Shown here: positions 17,238 through 25,800 of the stretch, in pieces | Layout of the letters: every line of letters begins with the position of its first letter | Position numbering within the stretch: the first letter of the stretch is position 1 | Origin: Bacteroidota bacterium | GTDB taxonomy: Bacteria; Bacteroidota; Bacteroidia; Chitinophagales; Saprospiraceae | Direction: 5' to 3' | NCBI GenBank assembly: GCA_020160935.1 | Contig: JAIUPL010000026.1 | Span: 17,794 to 81,793, forward strand | DNA length: 64,000 nucleotides | Translations under genes and position numbers: made by a program | The notes under the pieces: generated by a model | Told to the model about the DNA's origin: nothing | Databases searched by the model: none | Seen by the model: the letters and a program-made list of their open reading frames with translations, nothing else

Positions 17238-18746
17238 TTAGTCGTAGCGGCGTTTTTCTTTTTTCCTTTTTGTTTTGAACATATTGCCGTCAGGCTCGCC
17301 GTTGCCGGTTGGGCCACCTTTGCGGGTCATAGCGCAACGGAAGCCGACGGTGCGGCTGGATTTGTTCTCGTCGAGGAAACGACGCGTGCCAGGCGAAAGC
17401 CAGAAAGCACGGTCGGCCCAGGAGCCGCCTTTGATTACGCGGGCCTGATCGTTGATGAGGGTACTCACACCATAGCGGTATTCTACGAGCGACTCTCTGT
17501 CGCCATCGAGGAAGTTGTACACTTCAGGGCGTTTGTAGTTGTCGCGCAGGGCAGTGGTGGTCGTATCCATCAGTTCATACACCAGTCGGCCAAGGCTGTC
17601 TTTTGTTACAGGCGCGCCTGTTTCCGGGTCCAGTTTCTTGGTCGTAAAGATGTTACCACGGTAGGAGTTCAGGTCCTGGTTTTCGTTGTCGACGAGGTCG
17701 GCGCTGGTCATCGGACGGTACAGGTCGGCTGTCCATTCGTTTACGTTACCGGCCATGTTATACAGACCATAGTCGTTGGGCCAGTTGCTGCGCACGGGGC
17801 CGGGCGTGAAAGCGCGGTCGTTCAGAGCACCTGCCATACCGCCATAGTCACCACCGCTGCGTTTGAAGTTGGCCAGCATTTTACCCTGGTACTTGTTGCG
17901 TTTCTGGTAGCGTACGGTATTGCCATCCCAAGGATAGATACGGCGGTCGCTGATGAGTTCGTCTTTGCTGGCAGCCTGGTTGCCGAGCAGCGAAAGTGCT
18001 GCATATTCCCATTCCGCTTCTGTTGGGAGGCGATATGCCGGCAACAGGATACCGTCTTCAACGCGTACGCGGCGTTCGCCACCGGTGCGCTGGTCTTTGA
18101 TGTTTTTGCGAACGCTTGGTTCGTACTGACCAACGAGGTATGCTTCTGTGTTGAAGTTGTTCTCGTTTTTCTGGTCAGGAGCAGGATCGATGATACCGCG
18201 GCGAATGAGGATCATTTCGTTGACGCGGTCGGTACGCCATTTGGCAAATTCGTTGGCCTGGTTCCAGTTAATACCTACTACAGGGTATTCATTGTAGTCA
18301 GGAGCGCGGAAATACGATTCAACCAGCGGTTCGTTGTATGCCAGTTCTTCGCGCCATACCAGTGTGTCGGGCAATGCACGTTTCCACACTTCCGGATACG
18401 TTTCGCCATATACGCGGTCGATCCAGTAGAGGTATTCGCGATAATCGATGTTGCGCACTTCGGTTTCGTCCATGTAGAAAGACGATACCGTTACGCGGCG
18501 CGGCATGTTGTTCCATTCGAATGTAACATCCTGATCGGTAAGGCCCATGGTATAAGTACCGCCTTCAACCAGTACAAGATTCGGGCCTGTCGCCTGGCCT
18601 TCGTAGTCCGTTTTTTCAAAGCCGCCCCACTTTTGGTCATTGTATTTCCAGCCGGTCGTTGCAGATTTTTCGGTTTTTTTACCGCAGCTGGCAGCGAGCA
18701 GGACCAATAGCAGCAAGCTCAACCCGTGAATGAGTGTTTTTTTCAT
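17238..18746 (-). CDS. gldJ: Gliding motility / T9SS lipoprotein GldJ
   Basis: This 502-residue lipoprotein (lipobox AASC-G, cysteine about 21) carries a formylglycine-generating-enzyme-like (sulfatase-modifying factor) fold: LVLVEGGTYTMG near 58, PRRVTVSSFYMDETEV, LPTEAEWEYAALS, YNMAGNVNEWTADLYR and RVIKGGSWADRAFW. The opening TGWKYND and the block YPEVWKRALPDTLVWREELA are characteristic of GldJ, which stabilises GldK and the type IX secretion machinery in gliding Bacteroidota. The last 25 residues are very basic (KTKRKKEKRRYD). It follows the porP-like gene by 103 bases in the same direction. The enzyme-like fold is structural in this family, not known to be catalytic. Confidence 0.9.
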   Translation of the reverse strand: MKKTLIHGLSLLLLVLLAASCGKKTEKSATTGWKYNDQKWGGFEKTDYEGQATGPNLVLVEGGTYTMGLTDQDVTFEWNNMPRRVTVSSFYMDETEVRNIDYREYLYWIDRVYGETYPEVWKRALPDTLVWREELAYNEPLVESYFRAPDYNEYPVVGINWNQANEFAKWRTDRVNEMILIRRGIIDPAPDQKNENNFNTEAYLVGQYEPSVRKNIKDQRTGGERRVRVEDGILLPAYRLPTEAEWEYAALSLLGNQAASKDELISDRRIYPWDGNTVRYQKRNKYQGKMLANFKRSGGDYGGMAGALNDRAFTPGPVRSNWPNDYGLYNMAGNVNEWTADLYRPMTSADLVDNENQDLNSYRGNIFTTKKLDPETGAPVTKDSLGRLVYELMDTTTTALRDNYKRPEVYNFLDGDRESLVEYRYGVSTLINDQARVIKGGSWADRAFWLSPGTRRFLDENKSSRTVGFRCAMTRKGGPTGNGEPDGNMFKTKRKKEKRRYD

Positions 18747-18781
18747 TGTTTATAAAAAAACAAGTTTTAAAAAATGAGTGG

Positions 18782-18789
18782 CAAATGTA
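18782..18789 (-). promoter_or_regulatory. Putative -7 box for gldJ
   Basis: Read on the minus strand this is TACATTTG, a match to TAnnTTTG, 36 bases before the gldJ ATG, in the gap after the porP stop. It suggests gldJ can be transcribed separately from porP. The -33 element is not clear. Confidence 0.4.
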
Positions 18790-18849
18790 GGCAAATAAAG
18801 CATTCTATTTTCGCAGACTCTTCCAAATTTAACGAAAAAGCCGAGAATT

Positions 18850-19848
18850 TTACTGAAACATTCGAAGGCAATTGTTGATATCTGCGTGTTGTTTCTTTTT
18901 TCGGAGGCGTTCGTTTTTATCAAAAAGAATACCAAAAGTGAGTTCATAGGTTCCTCCGGAGCGTCCGGCCAGCCCTGATACGGTCAAATCGTAACTGAGC
19001 CCAACCTTGAAAATATCTTTTTTGAAGCCTGCCAGAACGATAACGGCATCGGAGTTCCTGAAAGTATGGCGATACCAGGCGCCGACAAACACAAGATCCA
19101 GTCCGGCATACGCTCCGACGTTTAATTGTCTGTAAGGCCCTTGCGATACGAAGAGGAAATTCGGTGAGATAAACGAGGGCTGTGTACGTTTATTGCCTTC
19201 TTTAACAATGATTTCGGTGCCTGCATGCAAGGTGTACCGCAGCGGAAGTCCCCTGTTTACATTGTTGTTGACCAGCAAAAACCCTTCGTTGGGCGTATTA
19301 AGGTGTTTGAGGGCGCCGCCGACATAGAATTTTTCGCTGAGCACCATAAAGCCGGCCGACACATCCAGGCGGGTTTGAGTGGTCACATCGGGGCGTATTT
19401 CGCCCGTGTTGTTGCCTATGCCGCCGATGGGGTCGATCTGATCGGGGAAAACGAGTTTGTCCCAGTTGAGGTTGGTTTGCCAGGCGCCGGCTTCCACACC
19501 TAGTTTGAAGGCCAATCCATCGTTCACCTGGAGTTGGTAGGCATATACTGCCGAGAGGCGGGTGCTGCGCAGTATCCCGTCGCCCGCATTGTCGCCCTCA
19601 ATATTGAAGCCAATGCCGCTGTTGAGGCGTTCCAGTTGTTGTTCGTAGGAGGCGGCGTAGGTGCGATACGCGTTGTTGAAGCCCGTCCATTGGTTGCGGT
19701 AGGCCAGCCCGATCCGCGGCGCGAATGCGCTACCGGCAAATCCTGGATTGATTTGCAACGGCATGGCATAAAATTGGGAAAAAATAGGGTCCTGCGCGCT
19801 CGCCCAGCACCAGCATATCGAAAAAACTGCCGTCAGGAATAATTTCAT
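18850..19848 (-). CDS. porP: PorP/SprF-family outer-membrane protein
   Basis: This 332-residue beta-barrel protein has signal peptide ending SAQ (about residue 19) followed by DPIFSQFYAMPLQINPGFAG, the hallmark opening of the PorP/SprF family in type IX secretion and gliding. The rest is repeated barrel strands (YAYQLQVNDGLAFKLGVEAG, SQGPYRQLNVGAYAGLDLVF). I chose the ATG at 19848, as it is the only one that gives a signal peptide; the open frame upstream is repeat-derived sequence. PorP-type proteins bind PorK or anchor secreted adhesins, so its place just before gldJ fits a motility or secretion role. The C-terminal tail (RKKKQHADINNCLRMF) is unusual for a barrel. Confidence 0.88.
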   Translation of the reverse strand: MKLFLTAVFSICWCWASAQDPIFSQFYAMPLQINPGFAGSAFAPRIGLAYRNQWTGFNNAYRTYAASYEQQLERLNSGIGFNIEGDNAGDGILRSTRLSAVYAYQLQVNDGLAFKLGVEAGAWQTNLNWDKLVFPDQIDPIGGIGNNTGEIRPDVTTQTRLDVSAGFMVLSEKFYVGGALKHLNTPNEGFLLVNNNVNRGLPLRYTLHAGTEIIVKEGNKRTQPSFISPNFLFVSQGPYRQLNVGAYAGLDLVFVGAWYRHTFRNSDAVIVLAGFKKDIFKVGLSYDLTVSGLAGRSGGTYELTFGILFDKNERLRKKKQHADINNCLRMFQ

Positions 19849-19928
19849 GTCGTGAAGTTCAGGTTTATCCCTGAAACAAAAAGTGAAACGACACGGTTTT
19901 TCGTGAATTGCTTGGTTCGGACAAAAAA

Positions 19929-20083
19929 TAGAGGTGAGAGGTGAGAGCGTGAGAGATGTGAGAGTTCGTAGAGTGGACTGCTTGCTCATAGCAATTTTTG
20001 GAGCGAAGCGGTACACTCTACGTATTCTCACCTCTCACTTCTCGCCTCTCGCTTCTCTCACGCTCTCACCTTCTCACGCTCTA
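19929..20083. repeat. GTGAGAG palindrome with CGTAGAGTGGAC core
   Basis: The arms are built of GTGAGAGG/GTGAGAGC units on the left and their complement on the right. The core stem CGTAGAGTG (19967-19975) pairs with CACTCTACG (20014-20022), with GACTGCTT...GAAGCGGT continuing it imperfectly. The element fills the gap between the M48 peptidase stop and the porP-like start, so it can terminate the peptidase transcript. The right arm is longer than the left by several units. Confidence 0.85.
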
Positions 20084-20087
20084 TTTT

Positions 20088-20912
20088 TTACTTTCTCTTC
20101 GAACTCGCCGGCACCGGATACTTCCGTGCATACGCCTGTGCTTTCGGGATCAATTCCTTCAAAGTCTGGCTTCTTTTGGCCGGGTCGGGGTGGGTGCTCA
20201 GGAATTCGGGCGGGCGACCGCCACCGCTGGAACTCATGCGTTGCCAGAATGGCGCGGCTTCATTGGGGTTGTAACCGGCCATAGCCATCAGGTACAGACC
20301 GATTTCGTCGGCTTCCGATTCGTGTTTACGGCTGAACGGCAGCAGAACGCCTACCTGCGCGCCGGCGCCGGCAGCAGCCATCAGCAGATTGCGGGTTTGG
20401 GAAGGCTTTTGCGACAGAGCGAGGTCGAGCGAGGAAAGGCCCAGTTGTGCTACCAGCCCCTGGCTCATGCGTTCGTTGCCGTGGTTGGCGAGCGCATGCG
20501 CAATTTCGTGGCCCATCACCACTGCGAGGGCGTCTTCATTTTGCGTAACTTTCAGAATACCGGTGTACACCACCACTTTCCCGCCGGGCATACAAAATGC
20601 ATTGACGGTGGGGTCGTCTACTACATTGAACTCCCAGGCAAAGCCTTTGAGTTCGTCCTGTATTTTTTTCGAGCGATAATACACATCTACGGCGGCTTTC
20701 AGGTCGTTGCCCACGCGGCGAACGAGGTCGACCTCTTTACCCGAACTCAAGGTTTTGTTTTGCGAAATAAAAGTGCGGTACTCTGCAAAACTGGTCTGGT
20801 TGAGGGTAGACGTAGGAATCAGGTTGAGGGATTTTCTCCCGGTAAATACGGTTTTATTGCAGGCAGCCAGCATCAAGAGTACTGCTATGCCCAGCAGAAA
20901 TTTCCTGGTCAT
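20088..20912 (-). CDS. M48-family metallopeptidase lipoprotein
   Basis: This 274-residue zinc peptidase has a lipoprotein signal (LAAC, cysteine 18), the zinc-binding HEIAH motif at 135-139 and a third ligand in KHESEAD at about 198-202, as in BepA/LoiP-type periplasmic proteases that clear misfolded outer-membrane proteins. PEFLSTHPDPAKR near the C-terminus is another M48 mark. I take the ATG at 20912 because it opens the lipoprotein signal. It is a single gene; the repeat at 19929-20083 follows it. Substrate not known; a role in envelope quality control is inferred from family. Confidence 0.92.
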   Translation of the reverse strand: MTRKFLLGIAVLLMLAACNKTVFTGRKSLNLIPTSTLNQTSFAEYRTFISQNKTLSSGKEVDLVRRVGNDLKAAVDVYYRSKKIQDELKGFAWEFNVVDDPTVNAFCMPGGKVVVYTGILKVTQNEDALAVVMGHEIAHALANHGNERMSQGLVAQLGLSSLDLALSQKPSQTRNLLMAAAGAGAQVGVLLPFSRKHESEADEIGLYLMAMAGYNPNEAAPFWQRMSSSGGGRPPEFLSTHPDPAKRSQTLKELIPKAQAYARKYPVPASSKRK

Positions 20913-21076
20913 ACTGTCGAATTTGAATGGTTTAAAATGTTTGTCATGTGCATTATACGAAAAAACCGTTCCCGGGTCATGCACATGCGCCGTAAAAATA
21001 TCTTAAAAAACGCAAAGCGGCGGCGTGTAACAAAACACACCGCCGCCTGGCTCTATTATTTTGAAAGGCAGAAAAA

Positions 21077-21646
21077 TTATTTACCGCCTCTGAGTGCACG
21101 CGGGATTTCGATGGAAGCGATCGGAACAGCACCGTTGTTGGTGATTTCCACGCCATCGTTTGCAATGATGTCGCGTACGCGGAGCGTAGCACCCAGTTCC
21201 ATTTTGGAAATATCGGCCGATACCTCGTCTACCACTTTCTCGGGAGTGGTCAGGATATTGATCGAACGAAGAGAAGGGATGAATTTACCCCCTTCTTTCA
21301 CACCCGGAGCAGCGCCTACGAAGCGCAGCGGCACCGTGGCTTTGAATTTTACGCCCGGTACGAGTTCGAGGAAGTCGATATGTACCACTTCATCCGTTAC
21401 CGGGTGAAATTGAATATCTTTTACGATGGCCTTGTGCTTTTTGCCGCCCAGTTCAATTTCAACCAGTTTGAATTTGGAGGTGTACACCAGGTGGCGGAGT
21501 GCCGGAGCCTCCACGCTGAAAGAGATGGCCTCACCGCCGCCGCTTTTGTAGATAACTGCGGGGGCGTGTCCGTTCGTGCGGATTTTCTTGTTTACTTCTT
21601 TACCGGAAGTCTCTTTCTTGTGACCTTGAATAGCAATGATTTCCAT
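21077..21646 (-). CDS. rplY: 50S ribosomal protein L25 (Ctc form)
   Basis: This 189-residue protein binds 5S rRNA in the large ribosomal subunit. The N-terminal L25 domain (EIIAIQGHKKETSGKEVNKK, then APAVIYKSGG) is followed by the C-terminal TL5/Ctc domain (residues about 95-180, ending PIASIEIPRAL). The start at 21646 matches the usual N-terminus and is preceded by a promoter-like box. It is encoded alone here, whereas in many Bacteroidota pth or prs is next to it. Confidence 0.95.
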   Translation of the reverse strand: MEIIAIQGHKKETSGKEVNKKIRTNGHAPAVIYKSGGGEAISFSVEAPALRHLVYTSKFKLVEIELGGKKHKAIVKDIQFHPVTDEVVHIDFLELVPGVKFKATVPLRFVGAAPGVKEGGKFIPSLRSINILTTPEKVVDEVSADISKMELGATLRVRDIIANDGVEITNNGAVPIASIEIPRALRGGK

Positions 21647-21688
21647 CGTATTGTATGCTAAAAATGATTCTTTTTCTGAAAATGCCCG

Positions 21689-21696
21689 CAAAGGTA
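21689..21696 (-). promoter_or_regulatory. Putative -7 box for rplY
   Basis: On the minus strand this reads TACCTTTG followed by CGG, the best form of the Bacteroidota -7 element, 43 bases before the ATG at 21646. The distance would give a short leader. Confidence 0.5.
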
Positions 21697-21868
21697 AGTT
21701 CATATCCGCCGAAAATCCAAGGGAAGCGTAAAAAAATGATAAAAATATTCGTGAAAATATAGGTCCAGCGCTTCATCTTTATCCACTGAACGAAATGGCT
21801 TGATGGCAAGCGGTTCGTTTTATTGATCACCCGACCAGATCAAATGGCCGATTAACACCCACTTGAAT

Positions 21869-22879
21869 ATGAAAAAAACGCTTTTTCCTGCCCTGCTCCT
21901 GTTTCTGGGAGCGCTTATGGCCTGCCATCAAACCCCGCCGACAGCTGCACCAGATGCAGATTACCTTAAAAATACCGAAACCGGCATCAAATCGGGCGGC
22001 GTACGTCTGATCTCCCTCGATGGCGGCAAATACAAGGTATGGACAAAACGAATCGGCAACAACCCGCGCATCAAAGTGCTGCTCCTGCACGGCGGGCCGG
22101 CCTGCACACACGAGTATTTCGAAAGTATGGAAAGTTTTTTCCCACAGGAAGGCATCGAGTTTTACTACTACGACCAACTGGGTTCGGCCTATTCCGACCA
22201 GCCTTCCGATACCAGTCTCTGGAACCTACCCCGCTTTGTGGAAGAAGTGGAACAGGTGCGGCAGGCACTCGGGCTGGATAAAGACAATTTTTACCTGCTC
22301 GGCCATTCCTGGGGCGGCATTCTGGCAATCGAATACGCCCTGAAATACCAGCAGCATCTGAAAGGGCTCGTTATTTCCAATATGATGTCGAGCGCGCCCG
22401 ATTATGCGCGTTATGCCGAAGAGGTGCTGGCGCCTCAAATTCCGCGCAGCGTACTCGATACCATCCGAATGCTGGAAGCCAAAGGCGATTTTGCCAATCC
22501 GAAATACATGGAACTGCTGCTACCTCATTTTTACAACCAGCACATCTGCCGGCTCCCCCTGGCCGAATGGCCCGACCCCATGCAGCGGAGTTTAAACAAA
22601 ATCAACCAGACGATTTATGTCACCATGCAGGGCCCCAGTGAATTCGGCATTTCCGGCAAACTGGAAAAATGGGACCGCAAGGCCGACCTGCCCAAAATAC
22701 AGGTACCCACGCTCGTCATCGGCGCTACGCACGACACCATGGATCCCAAACACATGGAATGGATGGCTTCACAATTTCCAAAAGGAAAGTTTTTGCTGTG
22801 CCCCAATGGCAGCCACATGAGTATGTGGGATGATCAGGAGCATTATTTTCCGGGACTGATTCAGTTCCTGAAGTCCTGA
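21869..22879 (+). CDS. Alpha/beta hydrolase lipoprotein, S33 aminopeptidase-like
   Basis: This 336-residue lipoprotein (MAC-H lipobox, cysteine 19) has an alpha/beta hydrolase fold of the proline iminopeptidase type. HGGPA at 74-78 forms the oxyanion region, GHSWGG at 145-150 holds the nucleophile Ser147, an Asp in GATHDTMDP and a His in NGSHMS near the C-terminus complete the triad. S33 enzymes release N-terminal proline or other residues from small peptides. Export as a lipoprotein suggests periplasmic or surface peptide scavenging. The ATG at 21869 is preferred over an in-frame TTG two codons earlier. The last codons, Lys-Ser-stop, are read from AAGTCCTGA of the following repeat. Confidence 0.88.
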   Translation: MKKTLFPALLLFLGALMACHQTPPTAAPDADYLKNTETGIKSGGVRLISLDGGKYKVWTKRIGNNPRIKVLLLHGGPACTHEYFESMESFFPQEGIEFYYYDQLGSAYSDQPSDTSLWNLPRFVEEVEQVRQALGLDKDNFYLLGHSWGGILAIEYALKYQQHLKGLVISNMMSSAPDYARYAEEVLAPQIPRSVLDTIRMLEAKGDFANPKYMELLLPHFYNQHICRLPLAEWPDPMQRSLNKINQTIYVTMQGPSEFGISGKLEKWDRKADLPKIQVPTLVIGATHDTMDPKHMEWMASQFPKGKFLLCPNGSHMSMWDDQEHYFPGLIQFLKS

Positions 22880-23062
22880 GTCCTAAGTCCTAAGTCCTAA
22901 GTCCTGAGTCCTGAGTCCTGAGTCCTGAGTCCTGAGTCGTCAGTCCTGAGTCCTAAGTCTGTAGAGTACACCTTTGCACCCTTGGCTTTGCCAATATCAA
23001 ATACCATAGGTACAAAGGTGTACTCTACAGACTTAGGACTCAGGACTGACGACTCAGGACTT
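22871..23062. repeat. AGTCCTG/A heptamer palindrome with GTAGAGTACACC core
   Basis: Arms 22928-22976 and 23013-23061 are exact reverse complements over 49 bases, comprising four to five heptamers with the same order of variants plus the core CTGTAGAGTACACCTTTG. The loop has a small hairpin TTGGCTTTGCCAA. The left side carries about eight further heptamers with no partner. Both ends form the Lys-Ser-stop codons of the two convergent genes. Confidence 0.93.
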
Positions 23063-24181
23063 GCAAAACTCTTCCCATGCCTCCCCCGCCAACTGCCGCG
23101 TCAATTGCTCGATATAATAACTGCCCGCGGCAGGATCGGCAATATCGCCCAGGCCGCTTTCCAGTTGGAGCAGGTGCTGTACGTTGCGGGCAATACGGCG
23201 GCCGAATGCCTGCGGGTATTGGGCGGCCGATTCGCGCCCTGCATCATAAGGCAACACGGTGAGCCGGTCGGCGCCACCAATCACGGCCGACATGGCCATG
23301 GTGGTGGCCCGTATCATATTGGAATACAAATCGTCGGCATACACTTCGCTATTGAAATGTGCAGCCGTGACAGGCAACACGAGCGGCGCCTCCCACACCT
23401 TTAATATATGTAGCCACAAAAGTTTGAAGGCCCGCAGTTGGGCGATTTCATAAAAATAACTTTTGCCAATGGGCAGGTCGAATTCCAGATGGGCGGCCAC
23501 GCGGGCAGGCGACACGCCGCGTTCGGCAAGTTTTTCCAGGTAGAGATTGCCCTGTCGCAGCAAGGAAACAATATTGGATACCGGGCCGGATGTTGCTTCC
23601 GGGCGCAGGGACACCACTGAAAAACGGGGAAAGTTTTCCGACACGAATTGCAGCAAATCAGCCAGATAGCGCCAGTCGACAATCTCGTTGTGCAGGGCCG
23701 GGTTATAGGATAAGGATCCGCGCAAGGACGACGTTTTTAATCCGCGGGCGCCGGCCAGTTGTGCCAGCAAGGCCAGAAGTGCGCCGGGGTTCGATTCGAC
23801 ACCCGCGCCGGCAAAGTGCAGACCGATATAGTCCGGATGAATGTCTTCCAGCAACTGCGTCAGGGTTGCCAGGTCCGGAGTGCTTGGCAGGTGAAAACAC
23901 AACCCCTGCGCGCCACCTTCCAGCGCGTCGAGGGCCATTCGGTTGGCTGCGGCAGGGTCGGCGGCCGGAATATCTTCGCAAATTTCCCAGGGATGCGCTG
24001 CGTCTGTAAGTGGAACCGGCGGCTGCGGAAAGTCGTCGGCATGCATAAAAGGCTCTACCGTAATGCTTTCCGACAATTTCCAGGAAAGATCATCCATGCT
24101 TTTGTCTTTCAAATCCTTGCGAATTTGTTGGAGCCAGGCATTCTTACTGATGGCGGGAAATTCGGTAAAATCCGGTGTCAT
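23054..24181 (-). CDS. Methylmalonyl-CoA mutase small-subunit-like protein, short
   Basis: The 375-residue product is the TIM-barrel part of a methylmalonyl-CoA mutase subunit. Typical segments are WLQQIRKDLKDKSMDDLSWK at the start, LEGGAQGLCFHLPSTPD, and LRPEATSGPVSNIVSLLRQG, then DAGRESAAQYPQAFGRRIARN and IADPAAGSYYIEQLTRQLA. The small subunit is normally over 600 residues with a C-terminal B12-binding-like domain; this one stops at EAWEEFCKS, where others continue. The stop codon lies in the palindromic repeat. Short, barrel-only forms may exist in related genomes, so it may be functional as the non-catalytic partner of a mutA/mutB pair; the large subunit is not in the window. Confidence 0.82.
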   Translation of the reverse strand: MTPDFTEFPAISKNAWLQQIRKDLKDKSMDDLSWKLSESITVEPFMHADDFPQPPVPLTDAAHPWEICEDIPAADPAAANRMALDALEGGAQGLCFHLPSTPDLATLTQLLEDIHPDYIGLHFAGAGVESNPGALLALLAQLAGARGLKTSSLRGSLSYNPALHNEIVDWRYLADLLQFVSENFPRFSVVSLRPEATSGPVSNIVSLLRQGNLYLEKLAERGVSPARVAAHLEFDLPIGKSYFYEIAQLRAFKLLWLHILKVWEAPLVLPVTAAHFNSEVYADDLYSNMIRATTMAMSAVIGGADRLTVLPYDAGRESAAQYPQAFGRRIARNVQHLLQLESGLGDIADPAAGSYYIEQLTRQLAGEAWEEFCKS

Positions 24182-24210
24182 AACAAGATATTTAGGTAGG
24201 TATTACAGCA

Positions 24211-24218
24211 CAAAAGTA
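24211..24218 (-). promoter_or_regulatory. Putative -7 box for the mutase-subunit gene
   Basis: Reads TACTTTTG on the minus strand, matching TAnnTTTG, 30 bases before the ATG at 24181. Confidence 0.4.
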
Positions 24219-24334
24219 AAGGTACCAGCCCATGAAATGGGTGTTATCAGGCCCAATTTAGTGCGTGTATAAAAAAGCAGGCGTTTTGCCATCAAATTCG
24301 TAAAAATTACAAACTTTTTTCCGGAGAGCATGTT

Positions 24335-24342
24335 TACCTTTG
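24335..24342 (+). promoter_or_regulatory. Putative -7 box for the isc operon
   Basis: Reads TACCTTTG followed by CGG, an exact match to the -7 element, 27 bases before the iscS ATG. The -33 region is T-rich without a clear TTTG. No IscR-type operator is obvious. Confidence 0.5.
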
Positions 24343-24368
24343 CGGTTGATTCAATCTAAATAAGATTT

Positions 24369-25589
24369 ATGGAAAAGCGCCGACTGATATATCTGGACAA
24401 TAATGCGACTACTCCCTGCGACCCCCGTGTGGTGGATGCTATGATTCCTTTTTTCTATGAAAAGCACGGCAACGCGGCCAGCCGCAGCCACCAGTTCGGC
24501 TGGGAAGCGGAAGACGCGGTGGACTACGCCCGCGAACAGATTGCCAAACTGCTGAATGTGGAAGATAAGGAAATCATCTTCACATCGGGCGCTACCGAGA
24601 GCAACAACCTGGCGCTGAAAGGTGTGTTCGAGATGTATGCCAAAAAAGGCAACCACATCATCACAGCCGAAACCGAGCACAAAGCCATCCTCGACACCTG
24701 CAAACACCTCGAAAAAGCAGGCGCCGAAATCACCTACCTGAAAGTGCAGGAAGATGGCCTCATCAACCTCGAGGAACTGGAAGCCGCTATCAAACCGACC
24801 ACCATTCTGGTGTCGCTCATGTGGGCCAACAACGAAACCGGCGTGATTCAGCCGATGCAGGAAATTGCCCGCATCTGCGAAAAACACGGCGTGCTGTTCC
24901 ACTCCGACGCTACACAGGCCGTAGGCAAAATCAAAACGCATCCGCGCGAAATCGGCGTACACCTCATGTCGTTTACGGCACACAAAATGTACGGCCCCAA
25001 AGGCGTGGGCGGCCTGTACGTAAGCCGCAAAAACCCGCGTGTGAAAGTAACCGCCCAAATGGACGGCGGCGGCCACGAACGCGGCATGCGCTCCGGCACG
25101 CTCAATGTACCCGGCATCGTAGGTTTCGGTAAAGCAGCCGAAATTGCCATGAATGAAATGGAACAGGATGCCGCACGCCTCAGCCGCCTGCGCGACAAGC
25201 TCCAGACGGAACTGACCAAACTGGAAGAAACCAAGATAAACGGTAATGTGGACAGCCGCATGCCGCATGTCACCAATATTTCCTTCAAACACGTGGAAGG
25301 CGAAGGCCTGATGATGACCTTCAACCAGAATATCGCCGTTTCGTCGGGCTCGGCCTGCACTTCGGCATCGCTGGAGCCTTCGTACGTGCTGGTGGGCATG
25401 GGCCTCGGCGATGACCTGGCGCATTCCAGCATCCGCTTCTCGCTCGGCCGTTTCACCACGGAAGAGGAAGTGGATCAGGCCATCGAACTGGTGCGCAACG
25501 GCGTGAACCACATGCGCGAACTCAGCCCCATCTGGGAAATGTATAAAGACGGTGTCGACCTGAGTAAAATCGAATGGTCGGCCCACTAA
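24369..25589 (+). CDS. iscS: Cysteine desulfurase IscS
   Basis: This 406-residue PLP enzyme takes sulfur from cysteine for iron-sulfur cluster assembly. It begins YLDNNATTPCDPRVVDAM, carries the PLP-contacting ATESNNLALKG and HSDATQAVGKI, the catalytic lysine in SFTAHKMYGPKGVG, and the persulfide-forming cysteine in SSGSACTSASLEPSYVL near residue 330. Length and motifs are those of group I IscS. It is the first gene of an iscS-iscU-iscA operon; iscR, hscBA and fdx are not seen here. A hairpin after the gene might reduce read-through to iscU. Confidence 0.96.
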   Translation: MEKRRLIYLDNNATTPCDPRVVDAMIPFFYEKHGNAASRSHQFGWEAEDAVDYAREQIAKLLNVEDKEIIFTSGATESNNLALKGVFEMYAKKGNHIITAETEHKAILDTCKHLEKAGAEITYLKVQEDGLINLEELEAAIKPTTILVSLMWANNETGVIQPMQEIARICEKHGVLFHSDATQAVGKIKTHPREIGVHLMSFTAHKMYGPKGVGGLYVSRKNPRVKVTAQMDGGGHERGMRSGTLNVPGIVGFGKAAEIAMNEMEQDAARLSRLRDKLQTELTKLEETKINGNVDSRMPHVTNISFKHVEGEGLMMTFNQNIAVSSGSACTSASLEPSYVLVGMGLGDDLAHSSIRFSLGRFTTEEEVDQAIELVRNGVNHMRELSPIWEMYKDGVDLSKIEWSAH

Positions 25590-25606
25590 ACCTGTTGAAC
25601 ACTGCC

Positions 25607-25717
25607 ATGAGCCCGATACAAAGTCCGCCCGATGCGTTTACGCAACTGCTGTACAAGATTTACTACGGGTTGAAAAGCGTGTATTACAGTCTTTTTAAAA
25701 AGAATTCCGGTAAATAA
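25607..25717 (+). CDS. Possible 36-residue small protein between iscS and iscU
   Basis: A short open frame starts 18 bases after the iscS stop, in the same direction. Its 36-residue product has a Tyr/Lys-rich second half (LLYKIYYGLKSVYYSLF), which could form an amphipathic helix. There is no clear ribosome-binding site, and a hairpin follows its stop directly. I do not recognise a family. It could as well be an untranslated spacer. Confidence 0.3.
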   Translation: MSPIQSPPDAFTQLLYKIYYGLKSVYYSLFKKNSGK

Positions 25718-25718
25718 T

Positions 25719-25758
25719 AACGTCGGCAGGGTTTTAAACCCAACCGACGTTGAAAAAA
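25719..25758 (+). terminator. Hairpin between iscS and iscU
   Basis: AACGTCGG (25719-25726) pairs with CCGACGTT (25744-25751), and inner AGGGTTT/AAACCC extends the stem. It is followed by TGAAAAAACG rather than a T-run, so it is a weak terminator, attenuator or mRNA-processing site that could set the iscS to iscUA ratio. Confidence 0.5.
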
Positions 25759-25800
25759 CGAAACCCTCTTTCTTTTAACAAACAGATCAATTTTCATCAT

